Assembly: GCA_002427745.1 (NCBI GenBank) | Contig: DIYF01000072.1 | Span: 39,827 to 103,826 of the forward strand | Direction: 5' to 3' | DNA from: Roseivirga sp. UBA6061 | Lineage (GTDB): Bacteria > Bacteroidota > Bacteroidia > Cytophagales > Cyclobacteriaceae | DNA length: 64,000 nucleotides | Position numbers and translations under genes: made by a program | Part shown: piece by piece, positions 35,177 to 44,633 of the stretch | Numbering within the stretch: position 1 is the stretch's first letter | Layout: every line of letters starts with the position of its first letter | The notes under the pieces: generated by a model | The model's input: only the letters and a program-made list of their open reading frames with translations | Databases searched by the model: none | Told to the model about the DNA's origin: nothing

Positions 35177-36076
35177 CTATTGCGGATTGTAACCGCTCTT
35201 TTCAAGTATTTTTTCAGGGTTTTTCATCTTTAATAACTCCTGAATGGCAGCTTCCTTATCCGGGCTCTTTTCGTAATAGGCTTCGCAGATACGTTTGCCT
35301 ATCCAGTAGCCCAGATCAGCGGGCCTTTCATCGGTACTCCGGGCAAACATCCAGGGAGCATATACTTTGCCATCCATTACCTGCTTAAACTCCTGCCAGA
35401 GTTGAGCCTCATGAGCCAGACCATAGGTGTGTCGTTCTTTTTCAGAAGCAGAGATACCATTTAATACCCGGTTTTCAACAAAGTCACAAAAGCCTTCGCG
35501 TATCGCTTGTGCCAGGAGCTTCTTTTTCAAGCCAGAGAAGGGAGCAACTCTGGACTGATAGACATGTACAAGCTCATGGGCAATGAATGACCTGATGACC
35601 TCTCTGGCTTCTTCTTCAGTCTGTGCAAACCGTGCGATTACTTCCAGACCAATTACCAGACCCTTGCTGCTGGCTGTACCACCGGAGTTCAGTGCCCCAA
35701 AAACAACATATACATCAGCCCCTTTCTTTTGCTTGAGTAGTTGTTGAATTTCCTGAAAGACCGGTTCGATTTCATCAGATAAACTTATGGCTGCAGGCAG
35801 AGCTGTTTTTACAGCCTTCTCATAGCTCTTTCTCCTGGCATTCACCCATTTTGATAAGTTTTCCGCACTTCTTATCCTTTTAGGAGTAAAGATTTTGATT
35901 CCTTTTGTTCCCGGGTCAAGGTATCCCGTTTGTAGTTGCGAAGCACTAATGCTATCCGGATTTGACTTAAAAATAGCGGCAAAGCGTTCTGCATCTTCGA
36001 CAATAAGCCGCTGAGAATAAGCATTGTGATAAAGAAATAAAAGAAGACCGATATAGAGAATCTGATAGTGTTTCAT
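35177..36076 (-). CDS. Secreted HExxH metallopeptidase-like protein
   Basis: A 299-residue protein with a signal peptide (about 1-21). HELVH at 167-171 with the later Glu194 (AIREGFCDFV) is the zinc site pattern of gluzincin-type proteases (HExxH with a distant Glu), similar to DUF2268-like predicted Zn-proteases. It should act in the periplasm or outside. It is convergent with the beta-oxidation operon. Whether it really cleaves peptides is not known. Confidence 0.75.
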   Translation of the reverse strand: MKHYQILYIGLLLFLYHNAYSQRLIVEDAERFAAIFKSNPDSISASQLQTGYLDPGTKGIKIFTPKRIRSAENLSKWVNARRKSYEKAVKTALPAAISLSDEIEPVFQEIQQLLKQKKGADVYVVFGALNSGGTASSKGLVIGLEVIARFAQTEEEAREVIRSFIAHELVHVYQSRVAPFSGLKKKLLAQAIREGFCDFVENRVLNGISASEKERHTYGLAHEAQLWQEFKQVMDGKVYAPWMFARSTDERPADLGYWIGKRICEAYYEKSPDKEAAIQELLKMKNPEKILEKSGYNPQ

Positions 36077-36206
36077 GCATCACACTGTTTGGAAATACTA
36101 ATGAACATTGATCCACCCAACAGATAGTTTAGATCATGAGAGGTTGCCTGTGAGGAAAGGCAACATGGTGAGCAATGTAATTCGAAGCGTGAATTGGCTT
36201 CAGCTG

Positions 36207-36914
36207 TCAGTTAAATGTGTATTCTCCACTTTTCACATTTACATTCGGAGGCGTCTTCTTCTCTTCAAACCAGTCATAACCTGTTTTAAGGTTTTGCCAG
36301 AAGTCAATCCATTTGTGGTTTTTCTGCTTCGCCATGGCTGCGTCAGTCATGCGGAAGGGAAAGGAATGTACCCGAAAGAACTGCTGTCCGTTCTCAACGG
36401 CTTTGTGAGCCAAGGTATAAATTTCTTCGATGCCCTCATCTCTCATAGCATAGCACCCTATTGATACACAGCTGCCATGAATCATCAGGTAATTTCCAGT
36501 GTATCCGTGGGCACGGTCATAAGCGTTAGGGTATCCCATATTGAGTGAGAGATGAAAACTGCTCCAGGGATTAAACCGGTTGGCATTGATAAAGTAGAAT
36601 CCTTCGGGGCTTTGTCCGTCTCCCTGTTTGGTTTTGGGTCCCAGGTTGCCAGAGTAGTAGCATATTTCGTAGGTTTTGAAGAGCCCGAACGTATCAGAGT
36701 TTTCTGGTTGTATCCAGACTTCCAGCTCATTTGTTTCTTTGAAAATGCGTAGGAAAATGGGATCTCCCATTGCCATGTTTTTGCTGGCAAGGGCTTCCCG
36801 CAGAGCAGGAGTGTTTTCCCTGATGGCTTTTTTGCTACGTGGCGTGGAGGGTAGGTTCTGGCCAAAAGCCAACAGGCTGGTACAAAGAAATAACAGGCAG
36901 ATCAGTACTCTCAT
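36207..36914 (-). CDS. L,D-transpeptidase (YkuD/ErfK family)
   Basis: The 235-residue protein has a signal peptide (to about residue 19) and a YkuD catalytic motif, His146 to Cys154 (HGSCVSIGC), which is the HGx(n)S/TxGC signature with the nucleophilic cysteine. Preceding YYSGNLGPKTKQGDGQSPEG is the typical substrate-cleft region. Such enzymes crosslink peptidoglycan or tether proteins in the periplasm. The gene faces away from the HTH gene across a 428-base gap. Confidence 0.92.
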   Translation of the reverse strand: MRVLICLLFLCTSLLAFGQNLPSTPRSKKAIRENTPALREALASKNMAMGDPIFLRIFKETNELEVWIQPENSDTFGLFKTYEICYYSGNLGPKTKQGDGQSPEGFYFINANRFNPWSSFHLSLNMGYPNAYDRAHGYTGNYLMIHGSCVSIGCYAMRDEGIEEIYTLAHKAVENGQQFFRVHSFPFRMTDAAMAKQKNHKWIDFWQNLKTGYDWFEEKKTPPNVNVKSGEYTFN

Positions 36915-37342
36915 AGTAATGATATTACCAAAATAGTGCCTGTTTTAAAAGAATCTGCGACCGGATTCAAGGCTTGCAGGTGATTCTAAAATGTCAAAAC
37001 CATTGACCAATGCATGAAGCTGCCTGCGCTGACACCTCCATTACATTGATCAAATCACCAAAACACAATTCTCATATGGTATGGCATCCATGTAGGTGAG
37101 AATCATTTTTTACCACCGTTACCCATTAACAGGGATCGTCTAATAGAGACGGCTTACTGATAACAGGAAGTTGTGAACTCTTCAAAATTGCTTTGACCTC
37201 TTACTAAATGGTGTATAAATATTTTAAATAATGAATTAAAGCAATTTTAGTTCCTTAAAGCTATGTTAAAATTGCTTTTAATGCAACTTTTTAACAGAAT
37301 TGATCTGACTGAAATTTGATATTTTCGGTCAAAACCTCTCAA
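36915..37342. other. Intergenic region with a three-copy repeat
   Basis: This 428-base gap between divergent genes holds no gene that I can support. Its left part is unremarkable. Its right part is very A+T rich and carries three copies of an 11-base sequence described in the next entry, plus a TATTTTCG promoter-like box at 37320-37327 just before the HTH start. Confidence 0.7.
37184..37278. promoter_or_regulatory. Three AAAATTGCTTT sites, candidate operators
   Basis: AAAATTGCTTT occurs at 37184-37194 and 37268-37278, and its inverted copy AAAGCAATTTT at 37238-37248. The last two extend to a perfect 12-base inverted repeat (37238-37249 with 37267-37278) separated by 17 bases. They lie 65 to 160 bases before the small HTH gene and are likely binding sites for it. 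Confidence 0.5.
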
Positions 37343-37564
37343 ATGGCTCAAAAAAAGCATAATCGAATCAAGGCTGTTATCGCAGAAAGAGATAAGTCGA
37401 GTCTTTGGCTATCTGAGGTATTGGGAGTGAACAAGACCACTGTTTCCAAGTGGTGTACTAACGAAATTCAGCCCAGAGTAGACATGCTTTCGCGAATAGC
37501 TGAAGCACTGGATGTGGACATCCGCGAGCTCCTGATCAGCACCAAGCCCCGACAAGCTCTATGA
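37343..37564 (+). CDS. Small XRE-family HTH protein
   Basis: A 73-residue single-domain DNA-binding protein with the Cro/C1-type helix-turn-helix: SSLWLSEVLGVNKTTVSKWC as helices 2-3, then RVDMLSRIAEALDVDIRELL as the following helices. ATG at 37343 is chosen over a TTG at 37316, since the extra nine residues would precede the domain without adding structure. Its upstream region has three related 11-base sites, suggesting autoregulation. The target genes are otherwise unknown. The convergent permease gene ends 48 bases away. Confidence 0.88.
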   Translation: MAQKKHNRIKAVIAERDKSSLWLSEVLGVNKTTVSKWCTNEIQPRVDMLSRIAEALDVDIRELLISTKPRQAL

Positions 37565-37611
37565 GCCCAGGCGAGGGTAATGTGGTTTCTTTCATTAATG
37601 GCCGACCAGCG

Positions 37612-40041
37612 CTACTCTGAGCGCAGTATATTTGCCGGATTCAGCTTTAACATTCTTCTGACAGGCACTATGCCTGCCAGGATGGAAATGGCAATAAACG
37701 CGGTCAGGTACCATGTGGTGTTGAGGTGCCTGAGAACAGACATATCCGGAATCACTTCACTGACCGGCCCTCGTAAACCTGCAGTCAAGAGCACTCCCAT
37801 GATTACACCCAGTATAGCAAGAAGAAAGATTTTACCTACCATCAACAGGGTAATTTGTCGGGCACTGGCACCAAGCACTCTTCTTATACTGAGCTGTTTA
37901 AGTTGAGTGCTCACGCTATGATTGACCACGGCATAAATGCCAATCAAAGCAATCAGAAAAGCAATTGATCCGAAGATTGAAAAGACAGACCCGGAAATGC
38001 GCTGTTTCCAGAGCCGTTTTGAAACTACCTGATCCATGGATGTAAACCCAAAAACAGATTGATCGGGATCTATAGATTCCATTAAGGCAGCAATGGAATT
38101 CTCTAAACCGTTAGGGTTGTCGGCCAGCGTTTTCACAACAAAGAAAGCGTCATAGGCCACCGTTTGCACCATGGGCACATAGAGGTCATAAGAGGCCTGA
38201 GACGTCAGGCTGGAGTGTTTTACATTTTCGCTTACTCCTACCACGGTCATAAATTTGTTGTTGTTTTCAGGTGAGCCAATCTTTAGCCGTTTTCCGAGAG
38301 CAGCTTCCGAAGGCCAGAGACGCCCGGCCAGATCAGAACTGATGATACAGACTGGAAGTGTCTCTTTTAAGTCATCATTCTGAAAAGCCCTGCCGGAAAT
38401 AAGTTGAATACCCATAGTCTGATGATATTCCGGAGACACCTTTTGCTGAATAACTGTGGGGTTCAGAAAGGTATCGTCCTTTAACTGCCCTTCCAGGCTA
38501 ATGGAAGTCTTTGCGGTAATTTCTTCTTCATGAGCGAGTGGCAGATTATCCGTTAGTGCCACGGATTGTACACCGGGCATGCGACTGAAAGTCTGAAGAG
38601 AGCTGGTGTAAAAGGCATTCACTGCATCGAAATCGAACTTATACTTGTCAAAGGGTACGGCTACTTCAAAGACTGACAGCCTGTCTTTCTCAAAGCCGAG
38701 TTCTTCCTGTTGTAACCTGATCAGGTCCTGAATAATGACTGAAGCAACTATGACCAGGCAAGTACCTAAGGCCATTTGCACCGTCACCAGAATGTCTTTA
38801 ATCCGTTGATTGAAGCCCAGTGACCTCGTAGTGGGGCTGATGAGAAAATGGCTGTTGATACGCGCACTTTTCAAAGCCGGCACTATGGCCGTAAGCAGGC
38901 CGGCCAGAATACTCAGCAGAATTGCCAGGCCAAGGGCATTGGTATTGAGCTTCAGTGATACCCAGAATGGCAGCTCTTTCGCAATCGTGCTTTCAATACC
39001 TGCTACAGACCAGTAGCTGAGTAATAAGCCTAGTGCCCCTCCGGTGATAGCCAGTAGGAGATTTTGCGCCAGATACTGGGAAATGATAGTTGAGAACCTT
39101 CCTCCCACGAGTCTTCGGATAGCAATTTCCTTACTTCGCTGGTGGGCAATAGAAAGCAGGAGGCTCCCTACATTTACACAAACCAGTAAGAAAACACAGG
39201 CTACGGCAATGGCTATCATCGTCAGGTAAGGGGAAATCTTACCCAGGTACATTTCTGTAATGGGGCTTATCTGGTATTTGAGCCCTTCATTCGAATCCTT
39301 GAATTCGGTTTGCATGGCCAGGCTTAGTTCAGAGAGGGCTGCCCGGGCCTGCTCCAGATCGGTGCCGGCTGAGAGCCTGGCTACACCTATCACATTGCGA
39401 TAGCTTCTGTTGGTGAGCTGGGCCTGGCCTATAATCATGGACCGGAAAAGCTCTGCTTCAAAAGGAAACCTGAAACCTTCAGGAAGTACACCATACATGC
39501 CGTACTGACCATTGGTATCCAGTGTCATACTGCCGCCCACCTTTTGTGAGTCCTTATTATAGCGCCTCTCCCAGAGAGAGTTGGTCATTACGGTTCCGTA
39601 AAAAACAGTCTGGTCGAAGTCCTGTGGCCACATTTCTCCAAGCTGTAAGGGCACACCTAATACTCTGAAGAGGTTGGAGGTGCAAAGTGTAGTGGCCACC
39701 TCTTCCGGTAGCTTATCGGCATCTCCACTTACATTGTATTGAACTCCCGGCCAGTAAGCCGCTACATCTTCAAAACCGCTGATTCGCTCCTGAATGGTCT
39801 GCATGTCAGAAAGAGAGATGCTGCCTTCATTTCCATCTTTGAACGATTTAATAATGACCAGTTTTTCGGCATCATCAAAAGGCAGCGGAGCATGGAGAAT
39901 AGACTCAAAGAGGCTGTAGGCAACCGTGCAGGCACCAATACCCACAGCGAAGGTCATAACAATAACCCAGGAGTAAAATCTGTTTTTATTGATGATGCGC
40001 AGAGAAAAGCCGATGAGTTTTTTGAATGAGTTATGCAGCAT
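37612..40041 (-). CDS. ABC transporter permease (MacB/FtsX type, two core domains)
   Basis: At 809 residues it has the MacB-PCD plus FtsX arrangement repeated twice: an N-terminal membrane helix (RFYSWVIVMTFAVGIGACTV), a large extracytoplasmic domain, FtsX helices near 275-400, a second membrane/PCD unit, and a final helix triplet in the last 120 residues. Such 8-helix permeases work with an ATPase to expel peptides, lipids or antimicrobial compounds, or act in mechanotransmission. No ATPase gene is adjacent, so the partner must be encoded elsewhere. Confidence 0.92.
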   Translation of the reverse strand: MLHNSFKKLIGFSLRIINKNRFYSWVIVMTFAVGIGACTVAYSLFESILHAPLPFDDAEKLVIIKSFKDGNEGSISLSDMQTIQERISGFEDVAAYWPGVQYNVSGDADKLPEEVATTLCTSNLFRVLGVPLQLGEMWPQDFDQTVFYGTVMTNSLWERRYNKDSQKVGGSMTLDTNGQYGMYGVLPEGFRFPFEAELFRSMIIGQAQLTNRSYRNVIGVARLSAGTDLEQARAALSELSLAMQTEFKDSNEGLKYQISPITEMYLGKISPYLTMIAIAVACVFLLVCVNVGSLLLSIAHQRSKEIAIRRLVGGRFSTIISQYLAQNLLLAITGGALGLLLSYWSVAGIESTIAKELPFWVSLKLNTNALGLAILLSILAGLLTAIVPALKSARINSHFLISPTTRSLGFNQRIKDILVTVQMALGTCLVIVASVIIQDLIRLQQEELGFEKDRLSVFEVAVPFDKYKFDFDAVNAFYTSSLQTFSRMPGVQSVALTDNLPLAHEEEITAKTSISLEGQLKDDTFLNPTVIQQKVSPEYHQTMGIQLISGRAFQNDDLKETLPVCIISSDLAGRLWPSEAALGKRLKIGSPENNNKFMTVVGVSENVKHSSLTSQASYDLYVPMVQTVAYDAFFVVKTLADNPNGLENSIAALMESIDPDQSVFGFTSMDQVVSKRLWKQRISGSVFSIFGSIAFLIALIGIYAVVNHSVSTQLKQLSIRRVLGASARQITLLMVGKIFLLAILGVIMGVLLTAGLRGPVSEVIPDMSVLRHLNTTWYLTAFIAISILAGIVPVRRMLKLNPANILRSE

Positions 40042-40152
40042 GGTAGAAGTCTCGTATGATTACAAATCATGTTAGTAGTTACATATATCATTTGCAAGGC
40101 TTCTTACGCAGTTGGCGTGATTGTATCAGATTGTTGCGTTTTGAACTATTCA

Positions 40153-40170
40153 GAAAGGCCGCGGCCTTTC
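40153..40170. repeat. 18-base perfect palindrome
   Basis: GAAAGGCCGCGGCCTTTC is a perfect palindrome between the permease gene start and the DinB terminator. No uridine run follows, so it is not an obvious terminator. It may be a remnant of a repeat or a protein binding site. Confidence 0.5.
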
Positions 40171-40202
40171 GGCCTTGTTGAGGAAATAAGATGTTATGAC
40201 AC

Positions 40203-40228
40203 AAAAAAAGAGCTGCGATAGCAGCTCT
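40203..40228 (-). terminator. Rho-independent terminator after dinB-like gene
   Basis: Read on the minus strand, AGAGCTGC and GCAGCTCT form an 8-base stem with a four-base loop, followed by a run of seven T residues. It lies 25 bases after the DinB-family stop codon. Confidence 0.9.
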
Positions 40229-40252
40229 CCCTGTTTATTTATAGACCTGTAT

Positions 40253-40750
40253 TTATCGATAGTTAGGAGGTTTGATACCATTGGTTTTCAGGTAGGTAAT
40301 CATATTTCCTCTGTGGTGGGCATTGTGATCGATGTAGCTCATGATGCCCGCTGTTAGCTGGTTGTTATTGCTGGCTGATAGAATTGTAGCATTAATGGCG
40401 TCAAACTGCTCATTGGCCCAGGCGATCAGCTCCTTTTTTGATTTGCTGTCTTCCGGCCCCGGATTCCATTGTGGCTGTGGGTTTCCTTTAAACAGACGGT
40501 TATAATAGTCGATGCTGTAAACCACATGATAGGCCAGTTCCTGGAAAGTTCTGATGTCGTCACTGGGTTTATAGGTGTACTTATCTTCGGGCATGGCTGA
40601 AAAAACTTCGATAGTAAAAGATTTGGTCAACTCAAGGCGGTTTTTCATCCAGTCATAATCTCCCTCTTTTTTATCAGTACTGGTGAGAAGTACAGAGGCG
40701 CCAATGAGCAGGAGGGCAAAAAGTGGAGTCAGCGTAGTCTTTCGTTTCAT
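40253..40750 (-). CDS. DinB-family protein with signal peptide
   Basis: A 165-residue protein with an N-terminal hydrophobic signal or anchor (TLTPLFALLLIGASVLLTS) followed by a DinB four-helix bundle: FQELAYHVVYSIDYYNRLF carries the first metal-binding His, and YIDHNAHHRGNMITYL the other His residues (HNAHHRG). Family members bind a metal and some use thiol cofactors. Secreted DinB-like proteins are common in Bacteroidota; the substrate is not known. A strong terminator follows. Confidence 0.88.
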   Translation of the reverse strand: MKRKTTLTPLFALLLIGASVLLTSTDKKEGDYDWMKNRLELTKSFTIEVFSAMPEDKYTYKPSDDIRTFQELAYHVVYSIDYYNRLFKGNPQPQWNPGPEDSKSKKELIAWANEQFDAINATILSASNNNQLTAGIMSYIDHNAHHRGNMITYLKTNGIKPPNYR

Positions 40751-40921
40751 AGGTTGTAGTTCTTGTAAATAGCCTCTTATACGTAATTGCTTACACTAAA
40801 AGTTGTGTTTGGACGAAAAAGAGCAGGCAACGGTGCTCATTCTTGCAGGGAAGTTGTAGTTTAAACTACCGTCAGCCTTTGGTAGTGGTATTTTAATGGC
40901 TCTTGTCCTATATCAGACTCT

Positions 40922-41338
40922 ATGATTCTTCGCAAACTTCATCAAACCCGGGCAACTAACCTGGCGCTCATCATTATCCGGCTGTGGCTGGGAACGGTGA
41001 TGCTCAAGCATAGTGGCTCCTATCTTTTTAAAGGTAAGCTGCCTGAATTGACGAGCTATCTGAATTCGATGCATTGGCCTGTTCCGGAGTTGATGGCTTA
41101 TTCCTCACAAATTGCAGAGTTCCTGGCAGCCATTATGATCATTTTGGGCATTCGGCTGGGTGCTCTGTTAATGGCATTTACCCTCAGTATTGCCGTAGTA
41201 TTTGCTCACGGTCTGGCTATTTACGGAGAGGCTGAATTACCTTTTAATTACCTCATTTTTGCTGTCGTATTATCCTTGGTCGGTTGTGGAAAATTTTCGT
41301 TGGATCAATGGTTTTTTAAATTTTCGAGACCCCTTTAA
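40922..41338 (+). CDS. DoxX-family membrane protein
   Basis: A 138-residue protein with four membrane helices. LALIIIRLWLGTVMLKHSGS at the N-terminus and QIAEFLAAIMIILGI in the middle fit the DoxX/DoxD family, small membrane proteins often linked to quinone or sulfur redox work. The gene is convergent with the EreA/ChaN-like gene and overlaps its end by 4 bases. No catalytic residues can be named. Confidence 0.85.
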   Translation: MILRKLHQTRATNLALIIIRLWLGTVMLKHSGSYLFKGKLPELTSYLNSMHWPVPELMAYSSQIAEFLAAIMIILGIRLGALLMAFTLSIAVVFAHGLAIYGEAELPFNYLIFAVVLSLVGCGKFSLDQWFFKFSRPL

Positions 41339-42534
41339 AATGATCTCACCGGTTCGGCATCATTCACCAGTATGAGTAGGTCATAGCCGAAAATAAAATC
41401 CTTAAACTCATCAGAAAAGCGTTTACCATAGGCGTAGGCACGAAGAGGCTCCATGTCCATGATAAAATACTTTTGCTGGCTATTGGCAACGAGCTCCCTG
41501 AGGTCTTCAGGTATTTGCTTCGTATTGTCAAATGGAGCGGTAGGCACTGGCGCAAAGGGGTTTCCAATGGCGGCTTCGCCTTTTACTCCCAGCACAGCTA
41601 CATGAACAGATCGCATATCGTTGCTGATGGCCAGTTCATGGCCCAGGCTGGCAATATCGTATATATTGGTACGGGTAAGGCCTTTGGATGCGTGATAAGC
41701 TCCCAGCTTGAAAACAACTTTAGGAAGAGTTCCTGCCTTTTCAGCTTCACGATAGTACTGCATAAAATTGCTTTTCATCAACTGACCACGCTCTTGATTA
41801 TTTTGGTAGTAGCGTTTAGAGGAATTGTGCTCGTAAATCACCTTGGTTTTCCACAGCTGCTCAATGGTTTCCTTTTCAGCATCATTGGTGGCGAGCGTTA
41901 AAAGCTCATCATGCGTAGACTTATCATACTGATATAGAAAGGGCGCCTGAAAATCTTTCGTTTCTATGGCCCTGGCATAGGCTGCGTCAGCCAGAGTTTT
42001 CAGTTCTTTCAGTTTCTTCCTGAACTTGCGGTTTCCCGTACGCCCGGCCAGTCGGTCCAGATTCAGTCGGAATTGTGTAATAAAGGTCTGGTCAATTCCC
42101 CAGAAAGCTCCGTTCTTTTTGTAGACATTTTCGAAAAGCAGGTGGTCATCTTCGTTATTGTAAAAGGGAATGGTAAAAGGGTAACTTTCATAGAGCTTTT
42201 TGAAGCCACTGGTGAAATCTCCTGTGGCTGCTACTGACCTGATTTCATTGGCTGCCAGCTTATCTGTTTCAATGCAGAGTGTGTTATAGCCAAAGGCCTG
42301 GCCCATATTATAAAAGGCATTCGTAACAGTGCCAGCCGCTTTGATACCATGCTGTTCCCCGATGAATATGAATTGACTTCCGGAGAGCTTACTATTGATT
42401 AGTTCAACTGCCTTTGCATCATTCAGATCAGCGACATTCAGTATATAGTCTTCCAGGTTGGGTTGAGTTTGTGCCCTGAGAACAGACACGAGACCTATCA
42501 GGAGGGAAAGTACATATAAGGTGAGTTTTTTCAT
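41335..42534 (-). CDS. EreA/ChaN-like secreted protein
   Basis: About 399 residues when started at the Met of MKKLTLYVLS (42534), which gives a clean signal peptide ending near AQ at 22; the longer frame to 42576 would add a polar 14-residue leader and is less likely. GEQHG at 59-63 with Glu89 (TLCIETDK) and a later LGAYHASKG resemble the catalytic residues of erythromycin esterase-like and ChaN/TraB-type domains. The superfamily is clear; the substrate is not. It may be a periplasmic hydrolase. Confidence 0.72.
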   Translation of the reverse strand: MKKLTLYVLSLLIGLVSVLRAQTQPNLEDYILNVADLNDAKAVELINSKLSGSQFIFIGEQHGIKAAGTVTNAFYNMGQAFGYNTLCIETDKLAANEIRSVAATGDFTSGFKKLYESYPFTIPFYNNEDDHLLFENVYKKNGAFWGIDQTFITQFRLNLDRLAGRTGNRKFRKKLKELKTLADAAYARAIETKDFQAPFLYQYDKSTHDELLTLATNDAEKETIEQLWKTKVIYEHNSSKRYYQNNQERGQLMKSNFMQYYREAEKAGTLPKVVFKLGAYHASKGLTRTNIYDIASLGHELAISNDMRSVHVAVLGVKGEAAIGNPFAPVPTAPFDNTKQIPEDLRELVANSQQKYFIMDMEPLRAYAYGKRFSDEFKDFIFGYDLLILVNDAEPVRSF

Positions 42535-42745
42535 TCTGTGTTGCCATTTGTTGCAGCTTAAAATTACCCTTACCATAACTCTGCCTGGCGCCTGATTTCG
42601 TGAACTGCCATTATTCTCAGGGGAAACCCAATATCAAAGGTCTCAAGTCTGATAAGCCTCCTGTCAATGTACTCTCAAATGATCCTGTGGGCTGGCTGAG
42701 GCAGAAAGCTTTGTATTCAAATCACTACTTTTATTATCTGAACTT

Positions 42746-43783
42746 ATGAAGGAAGCTACCCCCAGATTACCTACCGGACTGCAGCTGGTCCTCACCCTGG
42801 TCATGGCAACCATCATGTATGGAGTGATTTGGGTTTCGTCTCAATTCAGATATCCCCCGGGGCTTGGCTGGAGCGTCATATTGCTCCTTCTGATTACCTA
42901 TGTCACCTTTGAATCGGTTGTCAGGTCACAAAACAGACTCATGCAGCAAAGGCTCGCCAAAGGTCTTGGCTTACAAAGGGTACTTGCCGTATTGGGTAGC
43001 GTGGTTGTGGGGATGGTTGTTTATATGATATTATTCTATGGGTTCAAGTGGATAGACCACTGGGTGGATGGCAGTGAGCCTCCTTATCCGCAACATATGG
43101 TCATGGCAGCTTTGGTGGGGCTGGTCTATGCGGTCATTTTTGCCTTTATACAGCTGGGGATCAACTGGCGGCAGCAGTACTTTGAATCGCAGTTGGAGAA
43201 TGAACGGTTTAAAAGTGAGATCGCTCAGGCTAATCTGTCTATTCTTAAGAATCAGCTGGATCCGCATTTTATGTTCAACAGCTTTAATACACTGTATTAT
43301 CTGATTGATGAGGACAGTGAGCTGGCACGGAAGTTTTTAAAAAACGTCTCCACGATTTACCGCTATATTTTACAGAATAATGATAAGGCGCTTATTCCGG
43401 CCAGAGAAGAATATGAAATGGCCCGGCAATACCTGGCAGTGATTCAGCAGCGTTACGAAGGCTGCTTCACCCTGGTCGATGAAACCGACACGGGTGCTTT
43501 TGAGCAGCGAGACGTACCCCCATTGGTCTTACAGCAGCTGATCGAGAATGCCATCAAACATAACCGGATTGATGAGGACTCTCCCCTGTGCTTATCTCTC
43601 ACCACCCATGACGGCTATCTTACGGTTAAAAACAACCGAAACCCCAAAAGAGAAGAAGCCACAGGTAAAACGGGTCTGAAGAATATAGAAAAGCGTTATC
43701 ATTACCTGACAGGACAAGAAGTTAAAATCCACAAAGGGGCCGGAGAATTCAGTGTGTCGGTTCCTCTCATTGCTAATGCATAA
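42746..43783 (+). CDS. LytS-type sensor histidine kinase
   Basis: A 345-residue kinase with four membrane helices (about 14-140), a short coiled-coil linker, and the HisKA-like His_kinase domain: NQLDPHFMFNSFNTLYYL, in which the His (about 174) is the phosphoacceptor, then LQQLIENAIKHNR (about 265-278) as the ATP-binding N-box. The G-box region is short (GKTGLKNIEKRY). It overlaps the response regulator gene by 8 bases. The signal sensed is unknown; related systems respond to cell-wall state or nutrients. Confidence 0.94.
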   Translation: MKEATPRLPTGLQLVLTLVMATIMYGVIWVSSQFRYPPGLGWSVILLLLITYVTFESVVRSQNRLMQQRLAKGLGLQRVLAVLGSVVVGMVVYMILFYGFKWIDHWVDGSEPPYPQHMVMAALVGLVYAVIFAFIQLGINWRQQYFESQLENERFKSEIAQANLSILKNQLDPHFMFNSFNTLYYLIDEDSELARKFLKNVSTIYRYILQNNDKALIPAREEYEMARQYLAVIQQRYEGCFTLVDETDTGAFEQRDVPPLVLQQLIENAIKHNRIDEDSPLCLSLTTHDGYLTVKNNRNPKREEATGKTGLKNIEKRYHYLTGQEVKIHKGAGEFSVSVPLIANA

Positions 43784-44549
43784 TGTACTGATCATAGAAG
43801 ATGAGGTGTCTGCCCGCAATCACCTCAGAAAACTACTGGATGCTTCAGACCATCACTTTCGGGTATTGGCAGTGCTGGCCACGGTAAGTCAGTCTGTCAG
43901 CTGGCTGCAGGCGCATGAACCACCCGATTTGATATTTATGGATATTCACCTTTCAGATGGTGTGTCTTTCGATATTCTTTCCGAAGTGAGCGTGAGCGTA
44001 CCTATCATCTATGTCACAGCTTATGATCAGTATGCCATCAAGGCTTTTAAAACCACCGGAATTGACTATTTGCTCAAGCCCATCACGCAGGACGACCTGA
44101 ATACAGCCTTGCAGAAGTTTGATTCCCTGAAAAGGCCTTCTGATGAAGAACTGCTTTTGAAAAACCTGGAGACACTAAGCCTGATTCAGCATGAGCAGAA
44201 GCCAGCTTACCGACAGCGCTTTCTTGTAAAAACGGGCACCCAACTGGTACCGGTGAAGAGTGAGAACATAGCTTATTTCTACCGCAGAGATGATCTGGTT
44301 TTCGCCCGGGTGTTTGATGGCAAGTCCTATCTGCTCGACATGGCGCTCAACCACTTGCAGAAAGTGATGGATCCGGAGTGCTTTTTTCGTGTCAACCGAC
44401 AGCTTTTAGTCAACCTGGATGCTATTGATAAGGCAAGCCCCTACAGGCCAGGTCAGCTTACGGTGAAATTAATCCCCCCCTATGAAGAACCGGTACACCT
44501 GAGTCAGGAGCGGTCGAGCCGGCTGAAAGTGGTTTTGGGAGAAGGGTAG
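43776..44549 (+). CDS. LytTR response regulator
   Basis: A 257-residue protein with a receiver domain (VLIIEDEVSARNHL; phosphoacceptor Asp56 in DLIFMDIHLSDG; Thr81 and Lys101) and a C-terminal LytTR DNA-binding domain (from about 150: RQRFLVKTGTQLVPVKSENI, then FFRVNRQLLVNLDAI). The GTG at 43752 would add eight residues before the standard MHNVLIIEDE opening, so ATG at 43776 is preferred. It pairs with the LytS-type kinase upstream. LytTR proteins bind direct repeats in their target promoters. Confidence 0.94.
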   Translation: MHNVLIIEDEVSARNHLRKLLDASDHHFRVLAVLATVSQSVSWLQAHEPPDLIFMDIHLSDGVSFDILSEVSVSVPIIYVTAYDQYAIKAFKTTGIDYLLKPITQDDLNTALQKFDSLKRPSDEELLLKNLETLSLIQHEQKPAYRQRFLVKTGTQLVPVKSENIAYFYRRDDLVFARVFDGKSYLLDMALNHLQKVMDPECFFRVNRQLLVNLDAIDKASPYRPGQLTVKLIPPYEEPVHLSQERSSRLKVVLGEG

Positions 44550-44620
44550 AGAAATTGTAAATGTTGAATTTTAAATGAAGAGTGATTCAACATTTACTAT
44601 CTAACATTCAAAATTTCTGA
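44550..44620. terminator. Inverted repeat between convergent genes
   Basis: GTAAATGTTGAAT (44557-44569) and ATTCAACATTTAC (44585-44597) are perfect complements; AGAAATT and AATTTCT form a further outer arm. The element sits between the LytTR and DUF2237 stop codons and could end transcripts from both sides. Confidence 0.6.
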
Positions 44621-44633
44621 CTTTGTGAGAAGA

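Noticed and set aside
37316..37342. TTG start for the small HTH protein, nine residues longer
   Set aside because: ATG at 37343 gives the compact domain, and a promoter-like box overlaps the longer start.
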